This document shows positions 25,645-35,098 of a stretch of 64,000 nt of DNA, one piece after another. Each line of letters begins with the position of its first letter. Position 1 is the first letter of the stretch. Under the pieces are notes generated by a model. The model was not told where the DNA came from. It made no database searches and was given only the letters and a program-made list of their open reading frames with translations. A program made the position numbers and the translations under genes. Source of the stretch: Thermaerobacter marianensis DSM 12885. Its GTDB lineage: Bacteria > Bacillota > Sulfobacillia > Thermaerobacterales > Thermaerobacteraceae. Location of the stretch: assembly GCF_000184705.1 (NCBI RefSeq), contig NC_014831.1:1984001-2048000 (forward strand), read 5' to 3'.

Positions 25645-27138
25645 TCACGCCATCTCAAGGAAGAGCAGGCTCGGCTGCTCCAGATACGCCTTGATCCGGT
25701 TGACGAAGCGCACCGCGTCGGCGCCGTCGGCCACCCGGTGGTCGAAGCTGAGGGCCAGGTACGTCATGGTCCGCACCACGATCTGCCCGTCCCGCACCAC
25801 CGGCGTCTCCCGGAACTTGTGCACGCCCAGGATCGCCACCTCAGGGTAGTTGATGATGGGCGTGGACCACACGCCGCCGCCCATGGCCCCGACGTTGGTA
25901 ATCGTGAAGGTGGAACCCCGCACGTCGTCCAGGGCGATGCGCCGCGCCCGCGCCGCCTCCGTCAGGGCGGCGATCTCCCGGGCGAGCTGGAAGATGCTCT
26001 TGCGGTCTACGTCGCGGACCACGGGGACGATCAGGCCCTCGTCCGTCGCCGTCGCCACGCCGATGTGGTAGTAGCCCTTGAGCACGATCTCCTGCCGCTC
26101 GTCGTCGAGGCTGGCGTTGAAGACGGGGAACTGCTGCAGGGCCGCCACCACCGCCTTGGCGATGAAGGGCAGGTAGGTGAGCTTGATGCCCCGCTGCTCG
26201 GCCAGGGGCAGGGCCTTGCGCCGCAGCTCGACCAGCTCGGTGACGTCCACCTCTTCCACGTGGGTGACGTGGGGTGCCGTGGACTTGGACTGGACCATCT
26301 TCTCGGCGATGCGCTTGCGCAGGCCCCGCAGGGGAACGCGCTGCTCGCCGCCGGGCGGCACGGCCGGTGCGGCGGGCGCACCCGGCACGGTGGGCACGGT
26401 GGGGCCCGCCGGTGCGGACGAACCGGCCGCCGCGGCGGCCGGAGCCGCCGCCGGCCCTGCGGCCGGTACCGCCGTGACCGGAGCCGGAGCCGCCACCGCC
26501 GGCGCGGGAGCGGCCGGGCCCGTGGCGGGCACCGGTCCCGCCGGTGCCGCAGGCTGGGCGACCCCCGCGGCGGCCGCCGGTGCCGACCCCGCCGTCCCCG
26601 CCGCCTGCCGGGCCGCGAAGGCCCGCACGTCCTCGGCCGTCACCCGCCCGGCCGGACCCGTGCCGGGCACCAGCCGGATGTCGACGCCCAGTTCCCGGGC
26701 CAGGCGCCGCGTCGCCGGCGTGGCCAGCACCCGGCGGCCCGCCGGGCTCTCCCCCGCGCCGCCGGCGGGAGCGGCGACGGCCGCGGGGTGCGCTGCCGCC
26801 ACCCCGCCGGTCCCCTCCGTCGCGCCGGTCCCCACGGCCGTGACCGGCGCCCCGGCCGGCGCCGGCGGCGCCCCGGCGGCGGCCGGTTCCTCCGCCCCGG
26901 CCTCCGTGTCGATCACCACGATGACGCTGCCGACCTGGACCACGTCGCCCTCATTGGCCCGGAGCTCCCGCACCACGCCCGCCACCGGCGAGGGGATCTC
27001 CACCGTCGCCTTGTCGGTCTGGACCTCCACCAGGGGCTGGTCCTCCCGGACCCGGTCGCCGGGCTTCACCAGCCAGCGGACGATCTCCCCCTCGTGGATG
27101 CCCTCGCCCACGTCGGGCAGCCGGAATTCGTACGCCAT
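25645..27138 (-). CDS. pdhC: 2-oxo acid dehydrogenase E2 (acyltransferase)
   Basis: 497 residues. Order: one lipoyl domain (residues 1-80, lipoylated Lys in [10 protein letters not shown]), a long Ala/Pro linker, a peripheral subunit-binding domain ([16 protein letters not shown] to [12 protein letters not shown]), a second Ala/Pro linker, then the catalytic domain ending with the active site [15 protein letters not shown]. The second linker contains an exact 13-base copy of the dispersed motif (26416-26428), coding Ala-Gly-Ser-Ser; a one-mismatch form lies at 26881. GAGGTGCGGCGG precedes ATG 27138. Probably pyruvate-specific, but branched-chain specificity cannot be excluded from sequence. 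Confidence 0.93.
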   Translation of the reverse strand: MAYEFRLPDVGEGIHEGEIVRWLVKPGDRVREDQPLVEVQTDKATVEIPSPVAGVVRELRANEGDVVQVGSVIVVIDTEAGAEEPAAAGAPPAPAGAPVTAVGTGATEGTGGVAAAHPAAVAAPAGGAGESPAGRRVLATPATRRLARELGVDIRLVPGTGPAGRVTAEDVRAFAARQAAGTAGSAPAAAAGVAQPAAPAGPVPATGPAAPAPAVAAPAPVTAVPAAGPAAAPAAAAAGSSAPAGPTVPTVPGAPAAPAVPPGGEQRVPLRGLRKRIAEKMVQSKSTAPHVTHVEEVDVTELVELRRKALPLAEQRGIKLTYLPFIAKAVVAALQQFPVFNASLDDERQEIVLKGYYHIGVATATDEGLIVPVVRDVDRKSIFQLAREIAALTEAARARRIALDDVRGSTFTITNVGAMGGGVWSTPIINYPEVAILGVHKFRETPVVRDGQIVVRTMTYLALSFDHRVADGADAVRFVNRIKAYLEQPSLLFLEMA

Positions 27139-27197
27139 CCGCCGCACCTCGCCTTTCCCTTGCGCCCGCCTTTCCTTGCTCCTGCCGGCCCCCGGGA

Positions 27198-28175
27198 CTA
27201 GAAATTCAGCACCCGCTCGACACCCTTGATCACCCGCTGCTTGTTGGGCAGGTAGTAGTCCTCCAGGTGGAAGAGGGGCATCGGCGTGTCGAAGCCGGCC
27301 ACCCGGTAGACCGGCGCCTCCAGATGCAGCAGCGCCCGCTCGTTGATCAGCGCCACGATCTCCGCCCCGAAGCCCCCTGTCTTGGGCGCCTCGTGGACCA
27401 CCAGGGCGCGGCCCGTCTTCTGCACCGCCGCCACGATGGCGTCCACGTCCACGGGGCTCAGGGTCCGCAGGTCGACGATCTCGCACTCGATACCGCGGCC
27501 GGCCAGTTCCTCCGCCGCCTCCTCGACGATCCGCACCATGGCGCCCCAGGTGAAGATGGCGACGTCCCGCCCCTCGCGCACGGTGCGGGCGCGGCCGATG
27601 GGCACGGTGTAGGCCTCTTCCGGCACCTCCTGGCGGAAGGCGCGGTAGATCCGCTTGGGCTCGAAGAAGATCACCGGGTCGGGGTCGCGGATGGCGGCGA
27701 TCAAGAGCCCCTTGGTGTCGTACGGGGTGCTGGGGATCACCACCTTGAGCCCCGGCTGGTGGATGAACCAGTCCTCCGGACTGTCCGAGTGATGCTCGGG
27801 CGCGCGGATGCCGCCGCCCCACGGCGCCCGGATCACCAGCGGGCAGGTGAAGCGGCCGCGGGAGCGGGTGCGGATGCGGGCCGCGTGGTTGACGATCTGG
27901 TCGAAGGCCGGCGCCATGAACCCCTCGAACTGGATCTCCGCCACCGGCCGCAGGCCGTAGATCGCCATGCCGATGGCCGCGCCGACGATCCCCGACTCCG
28001 CCAGGGGCGTGTCGATCACCCGGTTCTCGCCGAAGCGCTCGTACAGGCCCTCGGTGGCGCGGAAGACCCCGCCGTTGACGCCCACGTCCTCGCCCAGGAC
28101 CACCACCCGCTCGTCCAGTTCCATCTCCGTGCGCAGGGCGTCGGCCACCGCCTGGACGATGGTCAGCTTGGCCAT
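27198..28175 (-). CDS. pdhB: 2-oxo acid dehydrogenase E1 beta subunit
   Basis: 325 residues, standard length. Typical E1 beta segments: [83 protein letters not shown] and the C-terminal [11 protein letters not shown]. The HSDSPE region contributes catalytic residues at the subunit interface. With E1 alpha it decarboxylates a 2-oxo acid on thiamine diphosphate. The ATG overlaps the E1 alpha stop by one base (TGATG). 59 bases separate it from E2. Confidence 0.94.
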   Translation of the reverse strand: MAKLTIVQAVADALRTEMELDERVVVLGEDVGVNGGVFRATEGLYERFGENRVIDTPLAESGIVGAAIGMAIYGLRPVAEIQFEGFMAPAFDQIVNHAARIRTRSRGRFTCPLVIRAPWGGGIRAPEHHSDSPEDWFIHQPGLKVVIPSTPYDTKGLLIAAIRDPDPVIFFEPKRIYRAFRQEVPEEAYTVPIGRARTVREGRDVAIFTWGAMVRIVEEAAEELAGRGIECEIVDLRTLSPVDVDAIVAAVQKTGRALVVHEAPKTGGFGAEIVALINERALLHLEAPVYRVAGFDTPMPLFHLEDYYLPNKQRVIKGVERVLNF

Positions 28176-29389
28176 CACCGCCCACCCCCCTGGCGGCCCT
28201 GAGCGCCCGGGGCCGCCGCGTTCATCCCGCCGGCCGGGCTGCCGGCCGCCGCGTTCGTCCCGGAAGAACGGGCGCCGAGGGCCGCGGTCCCGCCGGCCTC
28301 CGTGGCCCCGGCCCGCCCGAGCTCCTCGAGAAGCTCCCGGCGCTGCTCCTGCAGGTTCCACGGCAGCTGGGCGTAGACGTAGTCGAAGATGCTCTCCGGC
28401 GGGGCCTTGGGCTTCTGCTCGACGGTCCGCACGGCGGCGGCGATGCGCTGGCGGGCCTCCTCGGCAATGGCCCGGTCGGCCTCTTCGTCCAGCAGCCCGC
28501 GGGCGGTGAGGAACCGGCGCATGCGGGTGATGGGGTCCCGCCGCTCCCGCCACTCCTCCAGCTCCTCCCGCGCCCGGTAGCGGGTGGGATCGTCGGCGGT
28601 GGTGTGGGGGCCGAAGCGGTAGGTCACGGCCTCGATCAGGGTCGGCCCCTCGCCGGCGCGGGCCCGGTCCAGGGCCTCCTTGGTCACCTTGTAGACCGCC
28701 AGCACGTCGTTGCCGTCGACCCGCACCCCCGGGAAGCCGTAGGCCACCGCCTTCTGGGCGATGGTCTCGCTGGCCGTCTGCCGGTGGAGGGGTACGCTGA
28801 TGGCGAACTGGTTGTTCTGGCAGAAGAAGACGAGGGGCACCTTGAAGACGCCGGCGAAGTTGCAGCCCTCGTGGAAGTCGCCCTCGGAGGTGGCGCCGTC
28901 GCCGAAGTAGACGATGAACGCCCGCCGGTCGCCGCGGATCTTGGCCGCCCAGGCGGCGCCAACGGCGTGGGGGATCTGGGTGGCGATGGGCACCGCCACG
29001 GTGAAGACGTTCACGTCCGGCGGAATCTGGTTGCCCTCTTCCCGGCCCATCCAATACAGCAGGACGTTCTCCATGGGCAGGCCGTGGATCATGGTCACCG
29101 CGTGCTCGCGGTAGGACGGGAAGACCCAGTCTTCCGCCTGCAGGGCGAAGGCGCTGCCCACCTGGGCCGCCTCCTGCCCGGAAAGGGGCGCGTAGGTGCC
29201 CATGCGCCCCTGGCGCTGCAGGTTGAGGCACCGCTCGTCGAACAGCCGGGCGAAGACCATCCAGCGGTAGAACTCCAAAAGCTTCTCATCGGTTAAATCC
29301 GGGGCCGGTTCCCCGACCAGGTTGCCGTCGGGGTCCAGCACCCGGACCAGTTCGAAGGTCTCCTCCCGGAGGTGGTGCAAGCTGCCCAC
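28175..29389 (-). CDS. pdhA: 2-oxo acid dehydrogenase E1 alpha subunit
   Basis: 404 residues from GTG 29389. The thiamine diphosphate motif is clear: [18 protein letters not shown] leading to CQNNQFAIS. Other E1 alpha segments are [31 protein letters not shown] and [21 protein letters not shown] stands five bases before the GTG; GTG 29425 is possible but has no site. The C-terminal 45 residues are Ala/Gly-rich, with a variant of the dispersed motif region (28253-28270). First gene of the operon E1 alpha-E1 beta-E2-E3. Confidence 0.93.
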   Translation of the reverse strand: MGSLHHLREETFELVRVLDPDGNLVGEPAPDLTDEKLLEFYRWMVFARLFDERCLNLQRQGRMGTYAPLSGQEAAQVGSAFALQAEDWVFPSYREHAVTMIHGLPMENVLLYWMGREEGNQIPPDVNVFTVAVPIATQIPHAVGAAWAAKIRGDRRAFIVYFGDGATSEGDFHEGCNFAGVFKVPLVFFCQNNQFAISVPLHRQTASETIAQKAVAYGFPGVRVDGNDVLAVYKVTKEALDRARAGEGPTLIEAVTYRFGPHTTADDPTRYRAREELEEWRERRDPITRMRRFLTARGLLDEEADRAIAEEARQRIAAAVRTVEQKPKAPPESIFDYVYAQLPWNLQEQRRELLEELGRAGATEAGGTAALGARSSGTNAAAGSPAGGMNAAAPGAQGRQGGGR

Positions 29390-29440
29390 CGCCGCTCCCC
29401 CCCTTGCCTCCCGACGAAGGTGCACGGCCCTGCTTTCACT

Positions 29441-29458
29441 GACAAACGGTCGTTAGGA
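29441..29458 (-). promoter_or_regulatory. Palindromic operator candidate upstream of pdhA
   Basis: CAAACGGTCGTTAG contains AACG and CGTT arms around GT (29445-29454), the look of a TetR-family operator. It is about 55 bases upstream of the pdhA GTG, where an operator overlapping the promoter would be expected. Confidence 0.35.
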
Positions 29459-29593
29459 GGATCCACCACCCATCGGATTCGGTTCCCGCCGGGCATTCCC
29501 TCCCGGCGTGCCTGCGTCGCCCCCCCTGCCACCCGGTCGGCTGCGCGCCCGGAAGGTCAGGCCCGCCGCTGGACTCCGAGGCCACGCCGGTAC

Positions 29594-30337
29594 CTACGGC
29601 ACCAGCTCGTCGAGCCGCACCCAGCGGAACCCGCGCCGGCGCGCGGTCTCGATGATGGTGGGGAGCGCCGCCACCGTATTCTCGGGTGCCCCCGGGGCTC
29701 CGCCGGCGTCGTGCAGCACGATCACGGCGCCCGGGTGCAAGCGGCGGGTCACACGGTCGGCGATGCGGCGGGCGGTCTCCTTCCGGGACCAGTCGCCGCC
29801 GGTGATGGACCAGAGGACGGGCCGCTGCCCCGTGGCGGTCGCGGCGACGCGCGTCGCCAGGTTGAAGGCGCCCCAGGGAGGCCGGAACCAGCGCGGCCGC
29901 ACCCCCGCCGCCGCGGCCACGCTCTCGGCCCCGTGCGTCACCTCGCGCCAGGCGGCCCACGGCAGCAACAGGTAGGCGTGCCGGTGGTGCTCGGTGTGGC
30001 TGCCCACCAGGTGCCCCTCGGCCATCATCCGGCGCACCAGCCCGGGGTGACGCCGGGCCCGTTCCCCCACCAGGAAGAACGCGGCCCGCACCCCGTGCTC
30101 GCGCAGGATGTCCAGAACCCGGCCGGTGTAGCGGGGATCGGGGCCGTCGTCGAAGGTCAGGGCCACGGCGGCCCCACTCACGCCAGCCGGCGCGCGCGTC
30201 CCCCCGCGCCCGCCCACCTCGGGCAGCCCTCGACGCAGCACTCGCCGGTCCCCGAACCGCGACCAGAGGTCCGTCCCGGGCGCATAGACGAGGTAGGCCG
30301 CCGTCACGGCACCGGCAGCCGCCACCAGCCCGCTCAC
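29594..30337 (-). CDS. Polysaccharide deacetylase (NodB domain)
   Basis: 247 residues. One N-terminal hydrophobic helix (residues 2-20), then the carbohydrate esterase 4 motifs: ALTFDDGPDPRYT (catalytic base and metal Asp), GSHTEHHRHAYL (metal His pair), RPPWGAFN and VIVLHDAGG. Expected to remove acetyl groups from cell-wall or exopolysaccharide at the outer membrane face. GTG 30337 overlaps the upstream stop as GTGA and has GGGGGGAC before it; the frame is open to 30385. Coupled to the glycosyltransferase upstream. Confidence 0.88.
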   Translation of the reverse strand: MSGLVAAAGAVTAAYLVYAPGTDLWSRFGDRRVLRRGLPEVGGRGGTRAPAGVSGAAVALTFDDGPDPRYTGRVLDILREHGVRAAFFLVGERARRHPGLVRRMMAEGHLVGSHTEHHRHAYLLLPWAAWREVTHGAESVAAAAGVRPRWFRPPWGAFNLATRVAATATGQRPVLWSITGGDWSRKETARRIADRVTRRLHPGAVIVLHDAGGAPGAPENTVAALPTIIETARRRGFRWVRLDELVP

Positions 30338-31779
30338 GCCCCGTCCCCCCGCAGTGCCACTGTCTGCCCCGGACGCCCCACCCATTCGCGGCCCTCTGCC
30401 AACGCGGCCCCCTGCTCGCCCGCGGAGCCCGGTGCCACCCCCGTTCGACCTTCGTGGGACGGCCCGTCGGGTGCCGGCGCCCGCTCCTCGCGGGCCGCAG
30501 ACCCCACCGCCGGCCCGCCCCGCCCGGGGCGGCGTCGCGATCCGTGACCGGGACCCGGCGCCCCGGTCCCGGAACGTGCTTCACCGCCGCCGCGCCCATC
30601 GGCGCGGTCGCCTGCCGACGGCTCCCCCGTCCCGCCCGCAAGGCCGGCAAGGATGACCCGCGCCACCCGCTCCGCGGCATCGGCGCGGGCCAGCGCCCAC
30701 GCCGCCCGGGCCATCGCCGCCCGGCGCTCCGGCCGGGCCAGCAGGTCCGCCACGGCGGTCCCCAGTTCTTCCGCGTTGCGGGCGCGGAGGGCGGCGCCGT
30801 GGGCGACCAGGTACGCCGTGTTGGCCTCCTCCTGCCCGGGGATCGGCCGGTAGATGATCATGGGCAGCCCGGCCGCCAGGGCCTCGGAGGTGGTGACACC
30901 CCCGGCCTTGGTGATCAGGAGATCCGCCGCTCCCATCAGCACCGGCACGTCCTCCCGGTAGCCGAAGACGCGCATCGGCACGGGCGACTGCCGCACGAGG
31001 GCCTCCAGCCGGGCGGCCAGGGCCCGGTCGCGGCCGGCGACGACCACCGCCTGGAGTGGCCGGGGCACCCGCATGAGGGTCGCCACAATCTGAGGAACCC
31101 CGCCGAGGGCGCCGAACGCGCCCGCCATGACCAGGACCACCGGCAACCGGGGGTCGAGGCCCAGGGCCTCCCGCGCCCGCTGCGGGTCCGGGATCTCCCG
31201 GAACCCGCCACGGATCGGGATCCCGGTCACGATCACGCGCGCCGGGTCGACGCCGCGGCCGCTCACGCCGCGGGCAACCTCGGGCGAGCTGACGAAGTAG
31301 ACGTCCACGTGGGGGTGAATCCACTGGCTGTGCACCGTGTGGTCGGTGATCACCGTATACAGGGGGACGCGGACCCGCCCGCGCCCCTTCCACTCGGACA
31401 GCACACCGGCCGGCGTGGGGAAGGTGCACAGGATCGCGTCCGGCCGATACCGCGTGACCGCCCCAAGCAGCCGGTCCGCGCCGAGGGAGTTCAACCATCG
31501 CTGGAACGGGGAGTCGGGCCGGATGTCGCCGGTCAGCCGGTAGAACAAGCCGTACCCCTGGGGCCAGTGCTTGATCGACGTCAGGTAGAGCCGTTGCACC
31601 GCGCGGTTCAGCCAGGGCGAGACGAAGGCCGCGAAGAAGTCCCAGACGGGCACATCGGCAGCGGGACAAAGCCGGAGCACGGCGTCCCGGACCGCATGGG
31701 CGACCTGGTCGTGGCCCGCCCCGTAGCTCGCGGACAAGATCAGCAGGCGCGGGGCGTGGGCGTCGCGAACGCGCAACAC
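30334..31779 (-). CDS. MGDG synthase/GT28-like glycosyltransferase
   Basis: About 481 residues. The N-terminal lobe starts RLLILSASYGAGHDQVAHAV, typical of MGDG synthase/UgtP-type enzymes, followed by VITDHTVHSQWIHPHVDVYFV. The C-terminal lobe has VLVMAGAFGALGGVPQIV and the nucleotide-sugar site LLITKAGGVTTSEALAAGLPMI-type loop (KAGGVTTSEA). It probably adds sugar to diacylglycerol, making membrane glycolipids. The last 100 residues are a disordered Gly/Arg/Pro tail. The start is uncertain: GTG 31779 is the first in-frame start next to the domain, without an obvious ribosome site. Confidence 0.82.
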   Translation of the reverse strand: MLRVRDAHAPRLLILSASYGAGHDQVAHAVRDAVLRLCPAADVPVWDFFAAFVSPWLNRAVQRLYLTSIKHWPQGYGLFYRLTGDIRPDSPFQRWLNSLGADRLLGAVTRYRPDAILCTFPTPAGVLSEWKGRGRVRVPLYTVITDHTVHSQWIHPHVDVYFVSSPEVARGVSGRGVDPARVIVTGIPIRGGFREIPDPQRAREALGLDPRLPVVLVMAGAFGALGGVPQIVATLMRVPRPLQAVVVAGRDRALAARLEALVRQSPVPMRVFGYREDVPVLMGAADLLITKAGGVTTSEALAAGLPMIIYRPIPGQEEANTAYLVAHGAALRARNAEELGTAVADLLARPERRAAMARAAWALARADAAERVARVILAGLAGGTGEPSAGDRADGRGGGEARSGTGAPGPGHGSRRRPGRGGPAVGSAAREERAPAPDGPSHEGRTGVAPGSAGEQGAALAEGREWVGRPGQTVALRGDGA

Positions 31780-31908
31780 GGTGGTCTGACCCGGACGGGA
31801 GGCGCCGCCGTCGGCGCGGGCCGGTGCTGGGCCGTCACGCTCCCGCGGTACGGCCTCTGACGCCGCCCCAACCGGCCGTCGCGCCCGCTCCCCGTCCTCT
31901 GTCGAGTA

Positions 31909-31914
31909 TAATTC
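31909..31914 (+). promoter_or_regulatory. -10 element of the DUF212 gene
   Basis: TATAAT about 65 bases before the ATG at 31978; the -35 region is not clear. Confidence 0.5.
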
Positions 31915-31977
31915 TTGCGCTGGAGCCGAAGGAGCCGGGCTGTCGCACCGGCCCGGCGGCCAGGAGGAGGGTCGGTC

Positions 31978-32448
31978 ATGTGCCCGGCCTGCGTACTGCT
32001 CAGCCGCTACAACCAACCCCTGGTCAGCGCCGTCGCGGCCGCCGGCCTGGGACAGGCGACCAAGGCCGTGCTCGCCGCCGTGACGGGCAAGGACGACCCC
32101 AAGGCCGCCCTGGTCAAGGCGGGAGGCATGCCCAGTGCCCATGCCGCCTTGGCCATCGCCTTGCTGACCTCCGTGGTCAGCCTCGAGGGGTGGACCTCCC
32201 CGACCACCGGCTTGGCCGCCATCCTCGCCGTGCTCGTACTGTACGACGCGATGGTCGTCCGCCGGGCGGTTGAACAGCTGGCCGCCACGGTGCGGGAGCT
32301 GGTGGAGTGCGTCGCCCAGGACCGTCCCACCGATCTGGCGCCGCCCCCGGTCCCCTCATCGCTGGGCCATACCCCGCCGCAAGTGCTCGCCGGCGCCATG
32401 CTGGGCTTTACCGTCGCCCACCTGCTGCTGTGGTTGAGCGGGCACTAG
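31978..32448 (+). CDS. DUF212 (YuiD-like, PAP2-related) membrane protein
   Basis: 156 residues with four hydrophobic segments. The family hallmark KAGGMPSAHAALAIALLTSV (a PAP2-like Pro-Ser-x-His motif) is followed by a LYDAMVVRRAVEQLA segment and the C-terminal HTPPQVLAGAMLGFTVA. DUF212 proteins are divergent PAP2-superfamily members; phosphatase activity has not been shown to my knowledge. AGGAGGAGGGTCGGTC precedes ATG 31978. Divergent from the glycosyltransferase gene. Confidence 0.85.
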   Translation: MCPACVLLSRYNQPLVSAVAAAGLGQATKAVLAAVTGKDDPKAALVKAGGMPSAHAALAIALLTSVVSLEGWTSPTTGLAAILAVLVLYDAMVVRRAVEQLAATVRELVECVAQDRPTDLAPPPVPSSLGHTPPQVLAGAMLGFTVAHLLLWLSGH

Positions 32449-32763
32449 CGCATCCCGCCGCCGCGTCCCGGCGCGAGCCTTAGGATCGCGTTGCCCCCAC
32501 CGCCCGCCCCCCGCGCCGTCAGGACCACCGGCCTGGCCGCCGTCACCGCCGCCCCTTGCCCGCTGGGCCCCCGCCGCAGCCCGCTGGAACCGGGCTCCCC
32601 CGGCCCTTGTGGCCTTCGCCCCTGGGCCCCTGCGGCCCTTGCTCCGTGTTCCACCGCCGGCGCACCGGGGCCCGCCTTGACCCCGCCCCATTGGTTAGTA
32701 AGACTAAACTTTAGCGTAGCGAAACAAACGCCCGCGTAGCCCGTCGGCAAAGGAGATCCTGCC
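32449..32763. other. Intergenic region with MarR promoter and operator
   Basis: 315 bases. The first 200 are GC-rich with no credible gene (an 82-codon Pro-rich frame looks spurious). The last 70 bases change to AT-rich sequence and hold the control region of marR. Confidence 0.5.
32677..32710 (+). promoter_or_regulatory. marR promoter with overlapping operator
   Basis: TTGACC (32677-32682) fits a -35 box. The perfect inverted repeat TTAGT-AAG-ACTAA (32695-32707) overlaps the expected -10 region. Short AT-rich dyads of this size are typical MarR sites, so MarR probably represses its own operon here. Confidence 0.55.
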
Positions 32764-33216
32764 ATGGCGTCCTCTCTCACGGCCGAAGCCTGCGCCCGCG
32801 CCATCACCGAGGTGGTGCCGCGGGTGATGCACCTGATCCGCACGGAGATGCGCCGCCACCAGCCAGGCCGGCTGTCCGTGCCCCAGTTTCGCACGCTGCT
32901 GTTCCTGCAGCGGCACCCGGGCGCATCGCTCTCTGCCGTGGCCGAGCATCTGGGGGTGAGCCGGCCCACGGCCTCGGCGCTGGTCGACCGCCTGGTCCGG
33001 CGGGGGCTCGTGACCCGCAGCCCCGATCCCGCCGAGCGCCGGCGCGTGGTGCTGGGCCTGACCGACGCCGGCCACCAGCAGCTGGCGGAGGCGCGCCGCC
33101 GGACCCAGGCCCACCTCGCCCAACGGCTGGCCGGCTTCCGGCCGGAGGAACTGGCTGCCCTGGCCGACGGCTTGCGGCTGCTGCAGCGGCTTGCGGAGGA
33201 GGTGGCGGAGGGTTGA
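32764..33216 (+). CDS. MarR family transcriptional regulator
   Basis: 150 residues. Winged helix-turn-helix: LSAVAEHLGVSRPTASALVDRLVRRGLV, then the wing with SPDPAERRRVVLGLTDAG, and helices at both ends for dimerisation. It is the first gene of an operon with an ABC exporter, and the ATPase start TTG overlaps its stop as TTGA. A ligand-responsive repressor of the exporter is the likely role. The ribosome site is AAAGGAGATCCTGCC before ATG 32764. Confidence 0.9.
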   Translation: MASSLTAEACARAITEVVPRVMHLIRTEMRRHQPGRLSVPQFRTLLFLQRHPGASLSAVAEHLGVSRPTASALVDRLVRRGLVTRSPDPAERRRVVLGLTDAGHQQLAEARRRTQAHLAQRLAGFRPEELAALADGLRLLQRLAEEVAEG

Positions 33217-34052
33217 CCACGGCGGCAGGTGCCGCCGCCTCCCGGCCCGCCGGCTCGGGTTGGGCGGTGGAGACGGTCCAGTTGATGCGGTCCTTCGGTG
33301 ACTTCGTGGCCGTGGACCGCCTCAACCTGGTGATTCCCGCAGGGTCGATCTTCGGCTTGCTCGGCCCCAACGGGGCCGGCAAGAGCACCACCATCAAGAT
33401 GCTGACCACCTTGCTGCCGCCCAGCGGCGGCACCGCCCGGGTGGCGGGGTTCGACGTGGTCCGCCAGCCCGCCGCCGTGCGCCGGCAGGTGGGCTACGTC
33501 CCCCAGTTCCTCTCCGCCGACGGCGCCCTCACGGGCTACGAGAACCTGCTGATCTTCGCCAAGCTCTACGGCATCCCGGCCCGGGAGCGGCAGGGGCGGA
33601 TCATGGAGCTCCTGGAACTGGTCGGGCTGGCCGATGCGGCCCACACCCTGGTCCGGCGCTACTCGGGCGGCATGATCCGCCGCCTGGAGATCGCCCAGTC
33701 GTTGCTCCACCGGCCGGCGGTGCTGTTCCTGGACGAACCCACCGTGGGCCTCGACCCCACGGCCCGCCGCGGCGTCTGGGAGCAGGTCCGCCTCCTGCGC
33801 GAGCGCTTCGGCACAACCGTCGTTTTGACCACCCACTACATGGAGGAAGCCGACGAGCTCTGCGACCAGGTGGCGATCCTGCACCGCGGCCGGGTGGCCG
33901 CCGTCGGCTCGCCGGCCGAGCTGAAGGGCCGGGTCGGGCCCGGGGCGACGCTGGAAGACGTCTTCGTCCACTTCACCGGCAGCTCGCTGGAGACAGGGGG
34001 GAGTTACCGCGATGTCGCCCGCACGCGCCGTACCGCCCGCCGGCTCTCCTGA
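33213..34052 (+). CDS. ABC-2 exporter ATP-binding protein (DrrA-like)
   Basis: 279 residues. Walker A GPNGAGKSTTIKML, Q-loop VGYVPQFLSADGALTG, signature RYSGGMIRRLEIAQSLL, Walker B VLFLDEPTVGLDP and switch His in LTTHYMEEADELCDQ. The GLDPTARRGVW and MEEADELCD forms are typical of daunorubicin/drug-type (DrrA) exporters. TTG 33213 overlaps the marR stop. Works with the permease that overlaps its 3' end by 41 bases. The substrate is not deducible. Confidence 0.92.
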   Translation: MTTAAGAAASRPAGSGWAVETVQLMRSFGDFVAVDRLNLVIPAGSIFGLLGPNGAGKSTTIKMLTTLLPPSGGTARVAGFDVVRQPAAVRRQVGYVPQFLSADGALTGYENLLIFAKLYGIPARERQGRIMELLELVGLADAAHTLVRRYSGGMIRRLEIAQSLLHRPAVLFLDEPTVGLDPTARRGVWEQVRLLRERFGTTVVLTTHYMEEADELCDQVAILHRGRVAAVGSPAELKGRVGPGATLEDVFVHFTGSSLETGGSYRDVARTRRTARRLS

Positions 34053-34950
34053 GCGCGGGGAGCGCGGGGCCCACGCCGACGCCGGCGGCGTCACCGACGG
34101 CGTCGCCGGCGGCCCGTCCATGGAGGCGGAGCCGGCCAGCCGGGGGGAAGCCGCCGGCGCCCTGGCCGCCCGGACCGGCGCGGCCGCGTTCGTCCGGCAG
34201 ACCCTGGCCGTGGTCGAGGCCGAGGTCCGCAAGCTCCGCCACGACCCCGTCGAGCTCGTGACCCGGGCTGTCCAGCCCGCCCTGTGGGTGCTGGTCTTCG
34301 GCCAGGTGATGGGCCGTCTGCGCGGGATCCCCACGGGCGGCGTGCCCTACCTTGATTTCATGGCGCCGGGGATCCTGGCCCAGAGCACCCTGTTCGTGGC
34401 GATCTTCTACGGCATCTCGCTGATCTGGGAGCGGGACCTGGGGATCCTGCACAAGTACATGGCCAGCCCGGCCCCGCGGACAGCCCTGGTGCTGGGCAAG
34501 GCGCTGTCGGCGGGGGTGCGGGGGATCAGCCAGGCGGTGGTGATCTACCTGCTGGCGGCGGCCACGGGGGTGGCCGTGCGGCACGACCCGGGGGCGCTGC
34601 TGGGGGTGCTGGCGGTGGTGGTGCTGGGGGCGGCGGTGTTCTCCACCTTCTCGTTGATCGTGGCGTGCCTGGTGCGGACGCGCGAGCGGTTCATGGGCAT
34701 CGGCCAGGTGCTGACGATGCCCCTCTTCTTCGCCAGCAACGCCATCTACCCCCTCAGCCTGATGCCCGGCTGGCTCCACGGCGTGGCGCGGGTGAACCCG
34801 CTGACCTACCAGGTCGACGCCCTGCGCGGTCTGATGATCCGCGGCGGCGCCAGCCAGTTCGGCCTGGGTTGGGATCTGGGAGTGCTGGCCCTGGCCCTGG
34901 CGGTGCTGGTGGCGGTGGCGTCGCGCCTCTACCCGCGGGCGGTGGCGTAA
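34012..34950 (+). CDS. ABC-2 type permease (DrrB-like)
   Basis: 312 residues. About six membrane helices follow a 75-residue Ala/Gly-rich N-terminus. Seen: PYLDFMAPGILAQSTLF, ISLIWERDLGILHKYMASPAPR and the ABC-2 signature stretch FFASNAIYPLSLMPGWLHGVARVNPLTY. GGGGGGAG lies nine bases before ATG 34012. Partner of the ATPase. The coding DNA includes near copies of the motif family around 34187. Confidence 0.9.
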   Translation: MSPARAVPPAGSPERGERGAHADAGGVTDGVAGGPSMEAEPASRGEAAGALAARTGAAAFVRQTLAVVEAEVRKLRHDPVELVTRAVQPALWVLVFGQVMGRLRGIPTGGVPYLDFMAPGILAQSTLFVAIFYGISLIWERDLGILHKYMASPAPRTALVLGKALSAGVRGISQAVVIYLLAAATGVAVRHDPGALLGVLAVVVLGAAVFSTFSLIVACLVRTRERFMGIGQVLTMPLFFASNAIYPLSLMPGWLHGVARVNPLTYQVDALRGLMIRGGASQFGLGWDLGVLALALAVLVAVASRLYPRAVA

Positions 34951-35098
34951 GGTGGGACGGGACGGGGTACGCCCGCACGCGGTGGAAGCCGGCGCGGTGC
35001 CGCAAGGCGATGGGCAGCAGGAAGCGGTGGAACGGGACACGGCGCCCCGGGCAGCGGTGAGGCCGGACGCGGCATGGCGGAAAGCGGCCGGAGGGGAC

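Noticed and set aside
23764-27201. An 1145-codon open frame on the plus strand
   Set aside because: It is antisense to lpdA and pdhC, full of His/Arg/Gln/Gly typical of the shadow frame in GC-rich DNA, and has no recognisable domain.
32491-32739. 82-codon Pro/Ala-rich open frame before marR
   Set aside because: It spans the marR promoter and operator, has no ribosome site and no resemblance to a protein family.
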